NCBI RefSeq assembly: GCF_009183655.1 | Contig: NZ_WEIO01000006.1 | Span: 62,001 to 126,000, forward strand | From: Bacillus aerolatus | Lineage (GTDB): Bacteria > Bacillota > Bacilli > Bacillales > Domibacillaceae | Direction of reading: 5' to 3' | DNA length: 64,000 nt | In this document: one piece after another, positions 56,324 through 64,000 of the stretch | Position numbering within the stretch: the first letter of the stretch is position 1 | Layout of the letters: each line of letters starts with the position of its first letter | Translations under genes and position numbers: made by a program | Notes under the pieces: generated by a model | Database searches by the model: none | What the model saw: the letters and a program-made list of their open reading frames with translations, nothing else | What the model was told of the DNA's origin: nothing

Positions 56324-56344
56324 TGAAAATGATAATCATTTTCA
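56324..56344. promoter_or_regulatory. Fur box
   Basis: A 21-bp perfect palindrome centred on ATGATAATCAT, 25 bases upstream of the lipoprotein start. It matches the Bacillus Fur consensus (two overlapping 7-1-7 repeats), so the uptake genes are iron-repressed. Confidence 0.92.
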
Positions 56345-56449
56345 TTTATATAATACCATTATTTAAGAAAAAGTGTAGATTTATTTTCCAATCTTCTTAA
56401 TTTTTCTGCTTTTTCTTCTATCGCTTAGTTTATTTACTCCCGGCAGCAT

Positions 56450-56490
56450 AAAAAGAATAGAATCGCATTTAATGCGATTCTATTCTTTTT
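56450..56490 (-). terminator. Terminator downstream of the siderophore operon
   Basis: AAAAGAATAGAATCGCAT and complement with loop TTA, T-run on the minus strand; ends transcripts coming from sbnI through the IS remnant. Confidence 0.75.
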
Positions 56491-56558
56491 ATGTTCTTAT
56501 TTGTCTTGTTTGCTTTCTTTCACGGAATGCTCAAAAACAAGGGTTGCTGTCCGAACCC

Positions 56559-56936
56559 CATACCCATCAACCGAAGTTAAAATCATACTCTCAAAAATGA
56601 AAAAACGCTATGCTCATCGTAAGAAGTTTACGGGAAAGGATAGCGTTTTTGATGAATCCTATTATTTCAAATGAACTGAATCTTTTCGCACAAGAGTTAC
56701 AATACTTTTTATCTCTAGTAGTCCTGCAAGACATCGCCAAACAATTGAGATTTTATTTAAAACGTAGAAGTCATTCTTTGAAATTGATAAATGTAAAAAT
56801 ATGAAAAGAGAACGCCTAGAGTGCTATTTATATGGACAACTCATTGGCATTCTCATCTTCTTTTCCGTCATTCGCTAGTTTTGAAACAAAGATCATTCCG
56901 TATCCAGTAATTTACGTTGTTAGCTTGATGGGCATG
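56559..56936 (+). mobile_element. Internally deleted IS231-like element (IS4 family)
   Basis: 378 bp. The ends are inverted repeats beginning CATACCCATCAACC (left) and CATGCCCATCAAGC (right, minus strand), close to the IS231 terminal repeat. Outside, TGTCCGAACCC (56548-56558) and TGTCCGAACAC (56937-56947) form an 11-bp target duplication with one mismatch, the length IS231 makes. Inside is the N-terminus of the transposase joined to its C-terminus; the catalytic core is gone. A short hairpin at 56598-56652 precedes the frame. Confidence 0.85.
56652..56878 (+). pseudogene. Truncated IS231-type transposase
   Basis: N-terminal part MNPIISNELNLFAQELQYFL (to about 56800) and C-terminal part MKRERLECYLYGQLIGILIF (56801-56878), in different frames, both diagnostic of IS231 transposases. 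About 1 kb including the DDE domain is deleted. Confidence 0.8.
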
Positions 56937-56974
56937 TGTCCGAACACCAAGACCGCTTTCTCTTCTTCACACCC

Positions 56975-57736
56975 TTACCTCTCGCATAAATACACTTTTT
57001 CGACATAGCACCTTAACGATTGTTCGGACTTACGAAGCAGTTCAGCCCATTCTGCTTCAAACTGGCTGCTTTCTTGTAATAGTGCAAGCGGGGCCTGCAA
57101 GTTCAAGAGCCGGCCATTCACTTGAAAGCGCGTTACTCCAGCAGGCAGTTTGTTCCCATCCATTACATATTGTGCAATTAAATCATAATCTAATGCTCCA
57201 TATATGATGAGCACTTCCTCCGCTTGTGGTGAAAAATCTGATTCTTGCGGAATTCTAGTCACATCATGATGCTTTGTATAGCTTGAAACAACCGTGTGCC
57301 AACTCTCCAAAAAATGGGGAGCGATATCATCTTTATATAAAAAGTGTCGGTCATTTTTGTTGGTTATCATTTCTATAAATAGACTCCCTTCCTTTTTATC
57401 TTTCACCCAAGGAAGGTTAGGGTTATGAAGGAGTTCTTTGTACCAGTTTCCGCTTTTGACAAGGTGATGCCAGACTGTAAAGGTAAACTCATTTTTCGTT
57501 ACTTCTTGAACAGGAACTTTTGTATATCCAAGTTTTTTTAAGCTCATAAAACGATGTACACCATCAAGCACTAAATATCGATCATTTGCTAAACGTGTGA
57601 CAAGAATCGGATGACGCAAAAATTGGTCATTTTCAATATTCGCGATCGTTTTTATAAGCCGTGACGGTTCGTAATCTTCATGAAGATCGATCAAATCTAT
57701 AGGTAATAGTTTCAGTGAAGAGACAACACTGTTCAT
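56975..57736 (-). CDS. sbnI: SbnI-like ParB-fold protein
   Basis: 253 residues (S. aureus SbnI 254). ParB/sulfiredoxin domain with LDGVHRFMSLKKLGYTKVPV near residue 50. In S. aureus this protein is a free-serine kinase and haem-sensing regulator that feeds O-phosphoserine to SbnA. ATG with AAAGGAGG. Last gene of the staphyloferrin B-type operon. Confidence 0.85.
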   Translation of the reverse strand: MNSVVSSLKLLPIDLIDLHEDYEPSRLIKTIANIENDQFLRHPILVTRLANDRYLVLDGVHRFMSLKKLGYTKVPVQEVTKNEFTFTVWHHLVKSGNWYKELLHNPNLPWVKDKKEGSLFIEMITNKNDRHFLYKDDIAPHFLESWHTVVSSYTKHHDVTRIPQESDFSPQAEEVLIIYGALDYDLIAQYVMDGNKLPAGVTRFQVNGRLLNLQAPLALLQESSQFEAEWAELLRKSEQSLRCYVEKVYLCER

Positions 57737-57760
57737 AAAAAATCCTCCTTTATCTATCTG

Positions 57761-58969
57761 TTATGCTTTAAGGGCTGTTTCTCGCTCCAAAAAAAGATGC
57801 TGTGGATGAGGGTGGCTTAAAAAATCATGATGTGAAATGGACCAGCCGTATGCACCTGCATAGTGAAAAACGATCACATCTCCTATTCGGAGCTGATTAA
57901 TGGACACATCTTTTGCAAAAACATCTTTTGGCGTGCAGAGCTGCCCAACGATTGTTACTTCCTGATTAGCGGCTGTTTTTCGCTCAAACGGATACGGCCA
58001 ATTTGCAAAAGGAATCAATTCAAATGGGTGATTGTGCTGCCATGATACTGGAAGGCGGAAATGCTGGGTACCGCCGCATATAACAACAAATGTTTTGCCA
58101 TGGTTTTCTTTTATATCAATCACTTCCACAGCATAATAGCCGCAAGATGACGTTAAAAAGCGGCCGCATTCGAAAATAATGGTAACAGTCTGCATCTTTT
58201 CCCGATCTATTAATTGTTGTAGTTCACCTGTGAAATGGTTCCAATTAAATTGCTGATGGAGATCTGAAAAGTTCACCCCGATTCCACCGCCAACATTAAT
58301 GTACATAAGCGGAAATTCATATTTTTGTGACCACTGCTTTGCTTTTTGAAAGTAAATATGAATCAGCTCAATATGGCGCTCGTGATCCAGGTTGTTTGAA
58401 ATCGAATGAAAATGAAAGCCTTCAAGCTGAAGTGATTGATAGGACAGTGATAACTGAATGGCTTCCTCTACTTGGGCTTCATCAATTCCAAACTGTGTGG
58501 GTCTGCCTGCCATGTGAAGAGTGGCCGATGGAAAGGGCCCTCGTAAGTTCACACGAAGTAATATGGAAACTTTCTTATTAAGGTATTCAGCAATCATTGC
58601 CAGACGCTTGAGCTCATGGATACTTTCAACATGGAAAAGCTTAACATCTTCTAAAATCGCCCCCGTTAATTCTTTATCTGTTTTACCTGGACCACCGAAA
58701 ATAACGGGTACATTTTGATTGACTGCACGTGCTTTTTTGACTTCACCTATTGAAGCAACTTCAAATCCTTCTATATAAGGATGAACGGTTCTCAAAATCC
58801 GCTCTTCGGAATTTGCTTTCATCGCATAATACATGCGGCAGTTTTGTGGTAGTGTACGGGTGACAGATTCCACATGTTTCTTTAAATGATCAAGATCATA
58901 AATATAACTGCATACTGGCTCATCATTTTTTTCTTTTAAACGCTCAATTACTTCAATCACCTTTTTCAT
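57761..58969 (-). CDS. sbnH: PLP-dependent decarboxylase SbnH
   Basis: 402 residues, group IV (ornithine/DAP) decarboxylase fold. PLP-lysine in CRMYYAMKANSEER near residue 48, HFHSISNN near 195, and the C-terminal ECGRFLTSSCGYY. SbnH decarboxylates a citryl-diaminopropionate intermediate in staphyloferrin B synthesis. Its ATG overlaps the SbnG stop as ATGA. Homolog length in S. aureus is 400. Confidence 0.88.
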   Translation of the reverse strand: MKKVIEVIERLKEKNDEPVCSYIYDLDHLKKHVESVTRTLPQNCRMYYAMKANSEERILRTVHPYIEGFEVASIGEVKKARAVNQNVPVIFGGPGKTDKELTGAILEDVKLFHVESIHELKRLAMIAEYLNKKVSILLRVNLRGPFPSATLHMAGRPTQFGIDEAQVEEAIQLSLSYQSLQLEGFHFHSISNNLDHERHIELIHIYFQKAKQWSQKYEFPLMYINVGGGIGVNFSDLHQQFNWNHFTGELQQLIDREKMQTVTIIFECGRFLTSSCGYYAVEVIDIKENHGKTFVVICGGTQHFRLPVSWQHNHPFELIPFANWPYPFERKTAANQEVTIVGQLCTPKDVFAKDVSINQLRIGDVIVFHYAGAYGWSISHHDFLSHPHPQHLFLERETALKA

Positions 58970-59745
58970 GTACGGCTTACCTCTTTCTCTGTTTTTGAAG
59001 CAAGAACATCTCTTGCTGCCCGGAAGAAAATACCACGGTCATCTCCCATTACTAGAGCGGCCGCGCGTTTATTAAACCAAGTTTGCACATCTTCCGAACT
59101 TCTTGGAATTGCACAAAATGGTATAGAATATTGCCTTGTTTTTTGATAGATCGTTTCAACCCCTTCTTTTACCCGTTCAGCACGTGTTTGCCAAGGTATT
59201 CCCAATGATTGTGACAAATCGGCTGCCCCTTCAAGCACCATATCTACACCTTTTACAGATAAAATCTCATCGAGGTTTTCAATCCCCTCTTGATCTTCAA
59301 TCATAAGAATGACCATGATTTCTTCGTTTGCCCGCTCGATATATTTTGTTAAGTCGTCTTTACCAAATGATGCTGGTCTTCCGCCATTTAAGCTCCGCAT
59401 TCCAAGCGGATAATATCGACTTGCGTAAACGGCTTGTTCTGCATCTAGCTTTGCACGAACGTGAGGAACGATGACACCTTTTGCTCCTGCATCAAGCGCT
59501 CTTAATATCGCGCCGTTACTGTTCTCACTTACACGAACAAACGGCGTTAACCCAACAACTTCAGCTGCACGTATCATGTTTTCAACGGTTTCCGGATTAA
59601 TGGCTGCATGTTCCGTGTCAATAATGACAAAGTCATAACCGGCATGACCGATCATTTCAATGATGAGCGGGTTTGGAATCGAACAAAAAAGTCCAAACAC
59701 TGTTTCATTGTTTTGAATCATCATTTTAACTTTATTTTTCAGCAT
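58966..59745 (-). CDS. sbnG: Citrate synthase SbnG (HpcH/HpaI aldolase family)
   Basis: 259 residues, the same as S. aureus SbnG. Motifs VFGLFCSIPNPLIIEMIGHAGYDFVIIDTEHA and KGVIVPHVR fit the HpcH/HpaI fold used by SbnG to make citrate from acetyl-CoA and oxaloacetate, supplying the siderophore independently of the TCA cycle. Overlaps sbnF by 7 bases. Confidence 0.9.
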   Translation of the reverse strand: MLKNKVKMMIQNNETVFGLFCSIPNPLIIEMIGHAGYDFVIIDTEHAAINPETVENMIRAAEVVGLTPFVRVSENSNGAILRALDAGAKGVIVPHVRAKLDAEQAVYASRYYPLGMRSLNGGRPASFGKDDLTKYIERANEEIMVILMIEDQEGIENLDEILSVKGVDMVLEGAADLSQSLGIPWQTRAERVKEGVETIYQKTRQYSIPFCAIPRSSEDVQTWFNKRAAALVMGDDRGIFFRAARDVLASKTEKEVSRT

Positions 59746-61553
59746 GTTGTCACCTCCTGAGCTGTAAAAAGTGGATTTTTCACGTGCTGGATTCTTAGCT
59801 CGGTTTCAGGAAACATTCTTCGTTTTGTTAGTTGTTCAACTTGAATGGTTTCTGCAAACAGATCAAACATCGCAAAACGCTCTTTTAGGTGCGAAAAACG
59901 AGATTGATAGGATTCAATCACATCACGTGCACTTCTCCAAAACTCTGCTTCTTGTAATTCGTAGTACTCATCAAAAAAGAAAGCAATTTCTGATAGGTTG
60001 ATGAAGAAAAACGCATCATGAACAAAATCACGGACAAGCTCGATCTGATCTGTTTCAATAAATGAATTGCGGTTTATTTTTTTATGCATGTCTGGAGTTG
60101 CCGTTAAATTAGGACATAGCGCCGGTTCGCTAAGTGCCTCCTTTTTAAAACGAATCCCATCATGAAAGTCCTTTAATGCAATGCGAGTCGGCCAGCCATT
60201 CTCATGAATTAACACCATGTTTTGGGCATGGGATTCCATCGCAATACCGTGTGTATATAAAAGGTGAATAAGCGGTGTAATAGAGACATGGAGAAGCTGT
60301 TTTACCCAGTTTTCAATACCATATCGATTCACCCACTCATCGATAAGCGCTGTTCCATCTTTTTTACAATGATAAAGTGCATTAAACGGTACCGCCTCTT
60401 CTCCTTCTTTTAGGTACGAATGAATGCTTTCACGCCAGATGCTGCCTAAAACACCGTATGTAGTTTCTTTTTCAAACGATGAGCGGTCTCGCGTATCATA
60501 GGATATTCCCATCACCTCGCGCAAAAAAACAAGCTGAAGTTCTTCTTTTAAATAACGATCGTTTTCTTTAATTGTACCGAGCCAATCTGATATTTTTGCC
60601 GCATTTTCAACTGTATGCGGAGCTAAAACACGGTTTGTGGACGTATTGGTAATACTCAGCGGAAGCTTGACGTAGCATTTTGTTTGATCTGTTTGATTAG
60701 AAAGCGTGCGAATAGACTGCTGCGGAATGTACTGATCAGATCCCTCTCCTAATAAAATAATAGACCCTTTTTTAAGATCTTTAAAAAACTGCGGCATAAC
60801 AATATTCTCCCACTGCCACGGATGAACAGGGATAAACAGAACATCGGATGCATGTTGATTTTTTTCGCTCAGTTTTTTTACGAACCGTTCATAATCATTC
60901 GGGTTTAGCTCTTGTTTTATAAACTCTTCATAATGAATAGATTGTGAGATTGATAATGCGGCCTCTTTTTTAGGCACAGCAAGCCATATTAATGATAGAC
61001 TTGGCTTAAAATCTGGCCCAAAGTTTAAGTGGTCCTCTATCGTAAAGCCAATTCTTGATTTATAAGACGGGTGATAAGGATGACCTTCCATTGCCTCACT
61101 TTCCAATTCATCATAAGTCTCGGCCTGCTTATGATCAGATTGCTTCCATTCATATTGAGCAACCGCATCTTTTAAATGTGTTTCATTTAGCTCTTTTATA
61201 AACATTGCCAGCTGCTTTTTATCTGCACCAATGAACGGAGCAATTTCTTCGAAAAAAAGAGCAAACGAATCTGCTTCGGCCTCCTTGTCGTTCTTTCGAC
61301 GTACAATGGGCTCTTTTGTTAGACGAATCCTATCAAAGCTTACTTTTTGCTTCCCTCTGCACACATAGGTAACAGGGTCGCCGAGTGTATCTTTACCGTG
61401 AATTGTAAACTGCTCGATTCCGCTTTGACATGTTGTTCTCGTTGGCTTTACGATATTTTCAAAAATCAATGATTCAATTAACTGCCGAAAAATTCGTCTT
61501 CTTACCTCGAGATATTCTGTTGATTCAATGATTTCTTCTAGTTTTTTCACCAT
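59739..61553 (-). CDS. sbnF: NIS siderophore synthetase SbnF (IucA/IucC family)
   Basis: 604 residues. IucA/IucC domain motifs GHPYHPSYKSRIGF (ATP/substrate) near residue 165, PVHPWQWENI near 240, and a C-terminal FhuF-like lid with ALKDFHDGIR. It ligates a citryl intermediate to a diamine in staphyloferrin B assembly. Overlaps sbnE and sbnG, tight operon. Confidence 0.9.
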   Translation of the reverse strand: MVKKLEEIIESTEYLEVRRRIFRQLIESLIFENIVKPTRTTCQSGIEQFTIHGKDTLGDPVTYVCRGKQKVSFDRIRLTKEPIVRRKNDKEAEADSFALFFEEIAPFIGADKKQLAMFIKELNETHLKDAVAQYEWKQSDHKQAETYDELESEAMEGHPYHPSYKSRIGFTIEDHLNFGPDFKPSLSLIWLAVPKKEAALSISQSIHYEEFIKQELNPNDYERFVKKLSEKNQHASDVLFIPVHPWQWENIVMPQFFKDLKKGSIILLGEGSDQYIPQQSIRTLSNQTDQTKCYVKLPLSITNTSTNRVLAPHTVENAAKISDWLGTIKENDRYLKEELQLVFLREVMGISYDTRDRSSFEKETTYGVLGSIWRESIHSYLKEGEEAVPFNALYHCKKDGTALIDEWVNRYGIENWVKQLLHVSITPLIHLLYTHGIAMESHAQNMVLIHENGWPTRIALKDFHDGIRFKKEALSEPALCPNLTATPDMHKKINRNSFIETDQIELVRDFVHDAFFFINLSEIAFFFDEYYELQEAEFWRSARDVIESYQSRFSHLKERFAMFDLFAETIQVEQLTKRRMFPETELRIQHVKNPLFTAQEVTTC

Positions 61554-63307
61554 AATGCCCCCTCGCTTTCATAGATTGGATTTGGTATTTCAACAAATAA
61601 TGGCGTTTCACCACGTTCTTGGAAACGACTGACCAAATTTGCTTTGGCAGGCAGCGTTTTGCTTTCTAATAACTTTCCTGCATAAGTTTTCAATGCTTTA
61701 GAAAAAGTTGTTTTCTCGATTTCTAGCAAAATGGAACGGACAACTTGCCACAACTCACGTTCATCACTATTGTGAACCTTTCCTAAACTTGAAATGAGGT
61801 GACCGAGATGATTTACGACAACATAATAGTTAAAACGAAGCCACGATTCTTCTTCACTGTATAGAACAGGACTATCTTCCGCTAAAAGTTTTTGAAGCCA
61901 ACCATTTGCCTCTGCCTTGTTTCGTGAAATGCTGATTCCTTCAAGATCGCGTACATAACATGTTTCAGGCCAGCCTTTAACAAATTTCACTAATGAATTT
62001 TGAACATGCGCTTCAAGGCTTACTCCTGTTTCAGCAAATAGTTTTAACATCGGCACTAATGAAATAGATAGATATTGCCTAAGCCACTCTTTTTCATTGT
62101 ACTTGTACGTTTTTAACAGTTTTGCTAACTCGCTCTCTTTCCATCCCGGCTGTTCTTCAAGAAGTGATGCTGTTACATAAAGGTCATCGTCTCCCTTTTT
62201 TTCAAGTCCTTCAACCCCTTCACGAAAAAGGACAGCTGTATTTTGAATCAACCTTCCATTTACTTCTTTTGAACTCTCTGGAATCGATAAAGCGCGATAA
62301 CCTAGTTCTAATAAAATACGAAAGGAGTCCGTTTCATAGCTTTTACGAATATGTGCGATGACTTTAGCAGCGTCCATCGTCCGCTTTACTTGTTCTAAAG
62401 AATTCGTCCGGATAAAGTTAGTAATTTGTACGTGTAATGGCAATTTATAAAATGCATTCTGTCTTTTATCCCATATTGTACGGATCGAAGAAGTTGGATA
62501 TACAAATGGACCGAGTCTTCCTAAATTAACAATTTCCCCTCTTTGAATTAATCCTTGTACTTCTTCAAGCCCTAATAAATAACGTGCCTGCCATGGATGG
62601 AGTGGAAGCAGCTTGTACTCTTCGTGCCGGTCTCCTAATCTTTGCTTCACTTCTAACAGTTCTTGATTAGAAAGTGCACTGTCAAAATGAAGAGCACTTT
62701 CCGTGATCCGCTCTTCAAGTAAGTATTCATTTGAAATAGCAATATAATGAAGGAGAAAGGAAGCGCCAAGTTCCGGTGCAAACTCTGCTAAATCGCTTTC
62801 TGAGAAGCCTTCTGAACTTTTTGGTGTTGGGTGAAACGGGTGTCCTAATAGTAAAGACTGTTCAGAGTTTAAATAGACAGGTTGTTCCCTTTGCTTCTTC
62901 ATTAATGCATGTTCAAGATACATCGTTGTTTTTGCTATGCTGTTTTCAATATGTTCAAGAATCGTCTCTATTTTTTTCGATCGAAGCTGTCTATCTTTCT
63001 CAAAATACGAAAGCTCTTCTATTATTAACTCAATCACTTCACGTGCTGTAACTTTAATAAAACCTGATTCTTCATTTATATAGAATCTTTCTCCAAATGT
63101 ATGATGACCAATTGGTGACCAGTAAATAAACGAACCGGAAATTTTCTTACCGTTGTTTTTTAGCATAACTATAAATTGCTCATTTGATATTCTTGGATCA
63201 AAGATGTTGTTCTCTCTCAAGTAAGCATTTAGTAATCGTTCAACCGCTGCCTGTTCAGCAAGCTTTCTGCTGTTTGCAGTTTCTTTTAAAATCAATTGTT
63301 CCAACAA
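61547..63307 (-). CDS. sbnE: NIS siderophore synthetase SbnE (IucA/IucC family)
   Basis: 586 residues. GHPFHPTPKSSEGFSESD near residue 155 and PLHPWQARYLLGLEEV near 240 are the family ATP-grasp-like motifs; VRDLEGISISRN near the end is the substrate loop. TTG start after GTGGGG. In staphyloferrin B synthesis SbnE condenses citrate with diaminopropionate first. Confidence 0.9.
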   Translation of the reverse strand: MLEQLILKETANSRKLAEQAAVERLLNAYLRENNIFDPRISNEQFIVMLKNNGKKISGSFIYWSPIGHHTFGERFYINEESGFIKVTAREVIELIIEELSYFEKDRQLRSKKIETILEHIENSIAKTTMYLEHALMKKQREQPVYLNSEQSLLLGHPFHPTPKSSEGFSESDLAEFAPELGASFLLHYIAISNEYLLEERITESALHFDSALSNQELLEVKQRLGDRHEEYKLLPLHPWQARYLLGLEEVQGLIQRGEIVNLGRLGPFVYPTSSIRTIWDKRQNAFYKLPLHVQITNFIRTNSLEQVKRTMDAAKVIAHIRKSYETDSFRILLELGYRALSIPESSKEVNGRLIQNTAVLFREGVEGLEKKGDDDLYVTASLLEEQPGWKESELAKLLKTYKYNEKEWLRQYLSISLVPMLKLFAETGVSLEAHVQNSLVKFVKGWPETCYVRDLEGISISRNKAEANGWLQKLLAEDSPVLYSEEESWLRFNYYVVVNHLGHLISSLGKVHNSDERELWQVVRSILLEIEKTTFSKALKTYAGKLLESKTLPAKANLVSRFQERGETPLFVEIPNPIYESEGALW

Positions 63308-63322
63308 AACCCCACTTCCTTT

Positions 63323-64000
63323 CTATCTTTTGTTCACGCGAAATAAAAACACACGGGAGATTGTAAAACCTCGTAATAGAAGCAAAGCACTTCCAATAAA
63401 GATGATTCCCATAAAGAGAAAGGCGATTTCGGGTTTGAATATTCCCGTGATCAATGCTCCTGTTAAAGAGCCAACAATTTGCCCGCATACTAGTAAACTA
63501 TTCGTTGCACCAATTCGAGCGCCACGATTATAATCAGTAGATGCCTGAACAACAACAAGCATCACAGATTGAATGAGTGCACTAAATGTTAAACCTTGCA
63601 AAACCCGAAAGGCAAATAGCGCTGGGACATTGGCTGAACATGCCTGTAATATCACACTTATCCCACAAATGGCAGTGGCAATCATATAATTTCTCTCTAC
63701 TTTGGAACGATCATTTTGTTTCCCCCACCATGGGGAGCTCAAAAGTGTCGCTGTCCATAACGCTGCTTGCAAAAAACCAATCCACGTTGCTGCGTAATCC
63801 GGGCTTTTTGCGATTTTTTCAACTAACGGTGCAAGTGGTGTCACAAGGCCGAACACCGCCAAATTTGCAGCAAAACCGACAATAATAAATCCCCTTGTTC
63901 TCGGGTGAGAAAGCAAGTCTGCAAATGTTTGAAAAATACTGTCTTTTGCTTTCTCGAAATGAACTTTATTTTTAGAACTGTTTCGTTCTGTTAAAAGAAA
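63323..64000 (-). CDS. sbnD: MFS siderophore exporter SbnD, C-terminal part
   Basis: The frame is open to the right edge, so only the C-terminal half (about six helices, with a GKQNDRSKVERNYM loop) is present. In S. aureus SbnD exports staphyloferrin B and lies between sbnC and sbnE, the same place as here. A further upstream codon series FLLTERNSSKNKVHFEK is also in frame. Expect sbnA-C beyond the edge. Confidence 0.85.
   Translation of the reverse strand, partial: FLLTERNSSKNKVHFEKAKDSIFQTFADLLSHPRTRGFIIVGFAANLAVFGLVTPLAPLVEKIAKSPDYAATWIGFLQAALWTATLLSSPWWGKQNDRSKVERNYMIATAICGISVILQACSANVPALFAFRVLQGLTFSALIQSVMLVVVQASTDYNRGARIGATNSLLVCGQIVGSLTGALITGIFKPEIAFLFMGIIFIGSALLLLRGFTISRVFLFRVNKR

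Overview
The window looks like chromosomal DNA of an endospore-forming member of the Bacillaceae. Evidence: low-to-moderate GC, Gram-positive ribosome binding sites, a Tlp spore protein, a GerA-type germinant receptor operon, a B. subtilis-like sulfate assimilation operon, a YkpA-type ABC-F protein, a minimal TatA-TatC pair and IS231/IS3-type transposon remnants. I cannot name the genus from sequence alone.

Layout. 1-1000: two small minus-strand genes, then a tandem pair of about 230-bp units, each with a -10-like box and a terminator. 1.0-9.3 kb: mostly single housekeeping genes on the plus strand (fhs, a lactonase, pepF, tlp, pyruvate oxidase, a K+ channel), each with its own terminator. 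9.3-13.0 kb: an accessory patch with related terminator repeats, an IS3 fragment, a rare bacterial choline/carnitine acyltransferase without a standard start codon, and a LAGLIDADG endonuclease plus an inverted fragment of it. 13.0-18.8 kb: cysH-sat-cysC-sumT-sirB-ylnF-tauE, making sulfide and siroheme from sulfate. 19.1-32.8 kb: catalase, small proteins, ykpA, a Tat-exported GMC-type dehydrogenase operon carrying its own tatA/tatC, an M50-like pseudoprotease, UspA with SulP, CoA-disulfide reductase and an MBL hydrolase. 32.9-38.4 kb: a gerA-gerC-gerD-gerB-gerB operon with a tandem duplication of gerB. 38.7-39.9 kb: an acetyltransferase and a hemolysin III protein.

40.0-50.0 kb is a sigma-54 catabolic island: a PAS-AAA-Fis activator, a consensus -24/-12 promoter driving a four-gene operon (amidohydrolase, D-2-hydroxyacid dehydrogenase, class II aldolase, aminotransferase), a second amidohydrolase, and a BrnQ transporter with its own -24/-12 candidate. 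A repeated GGATC-containing motif marks likely activator sites. The substrate is not evident.

50.4-64.0 kb holds a methyltransferase, a frameshifted MFS gene, an iron-siderophore uptake set (lipoprotein, two permeases, FhuF-like reductase) behind a perfect Fur box, an internally deleted IS231-like element with an 11-bp target duplication, and a staphyloferrin B-type operon in the order sbnD-E-F-G-H-I. It runs off the right edge, so sbnA-C are expected just outside.
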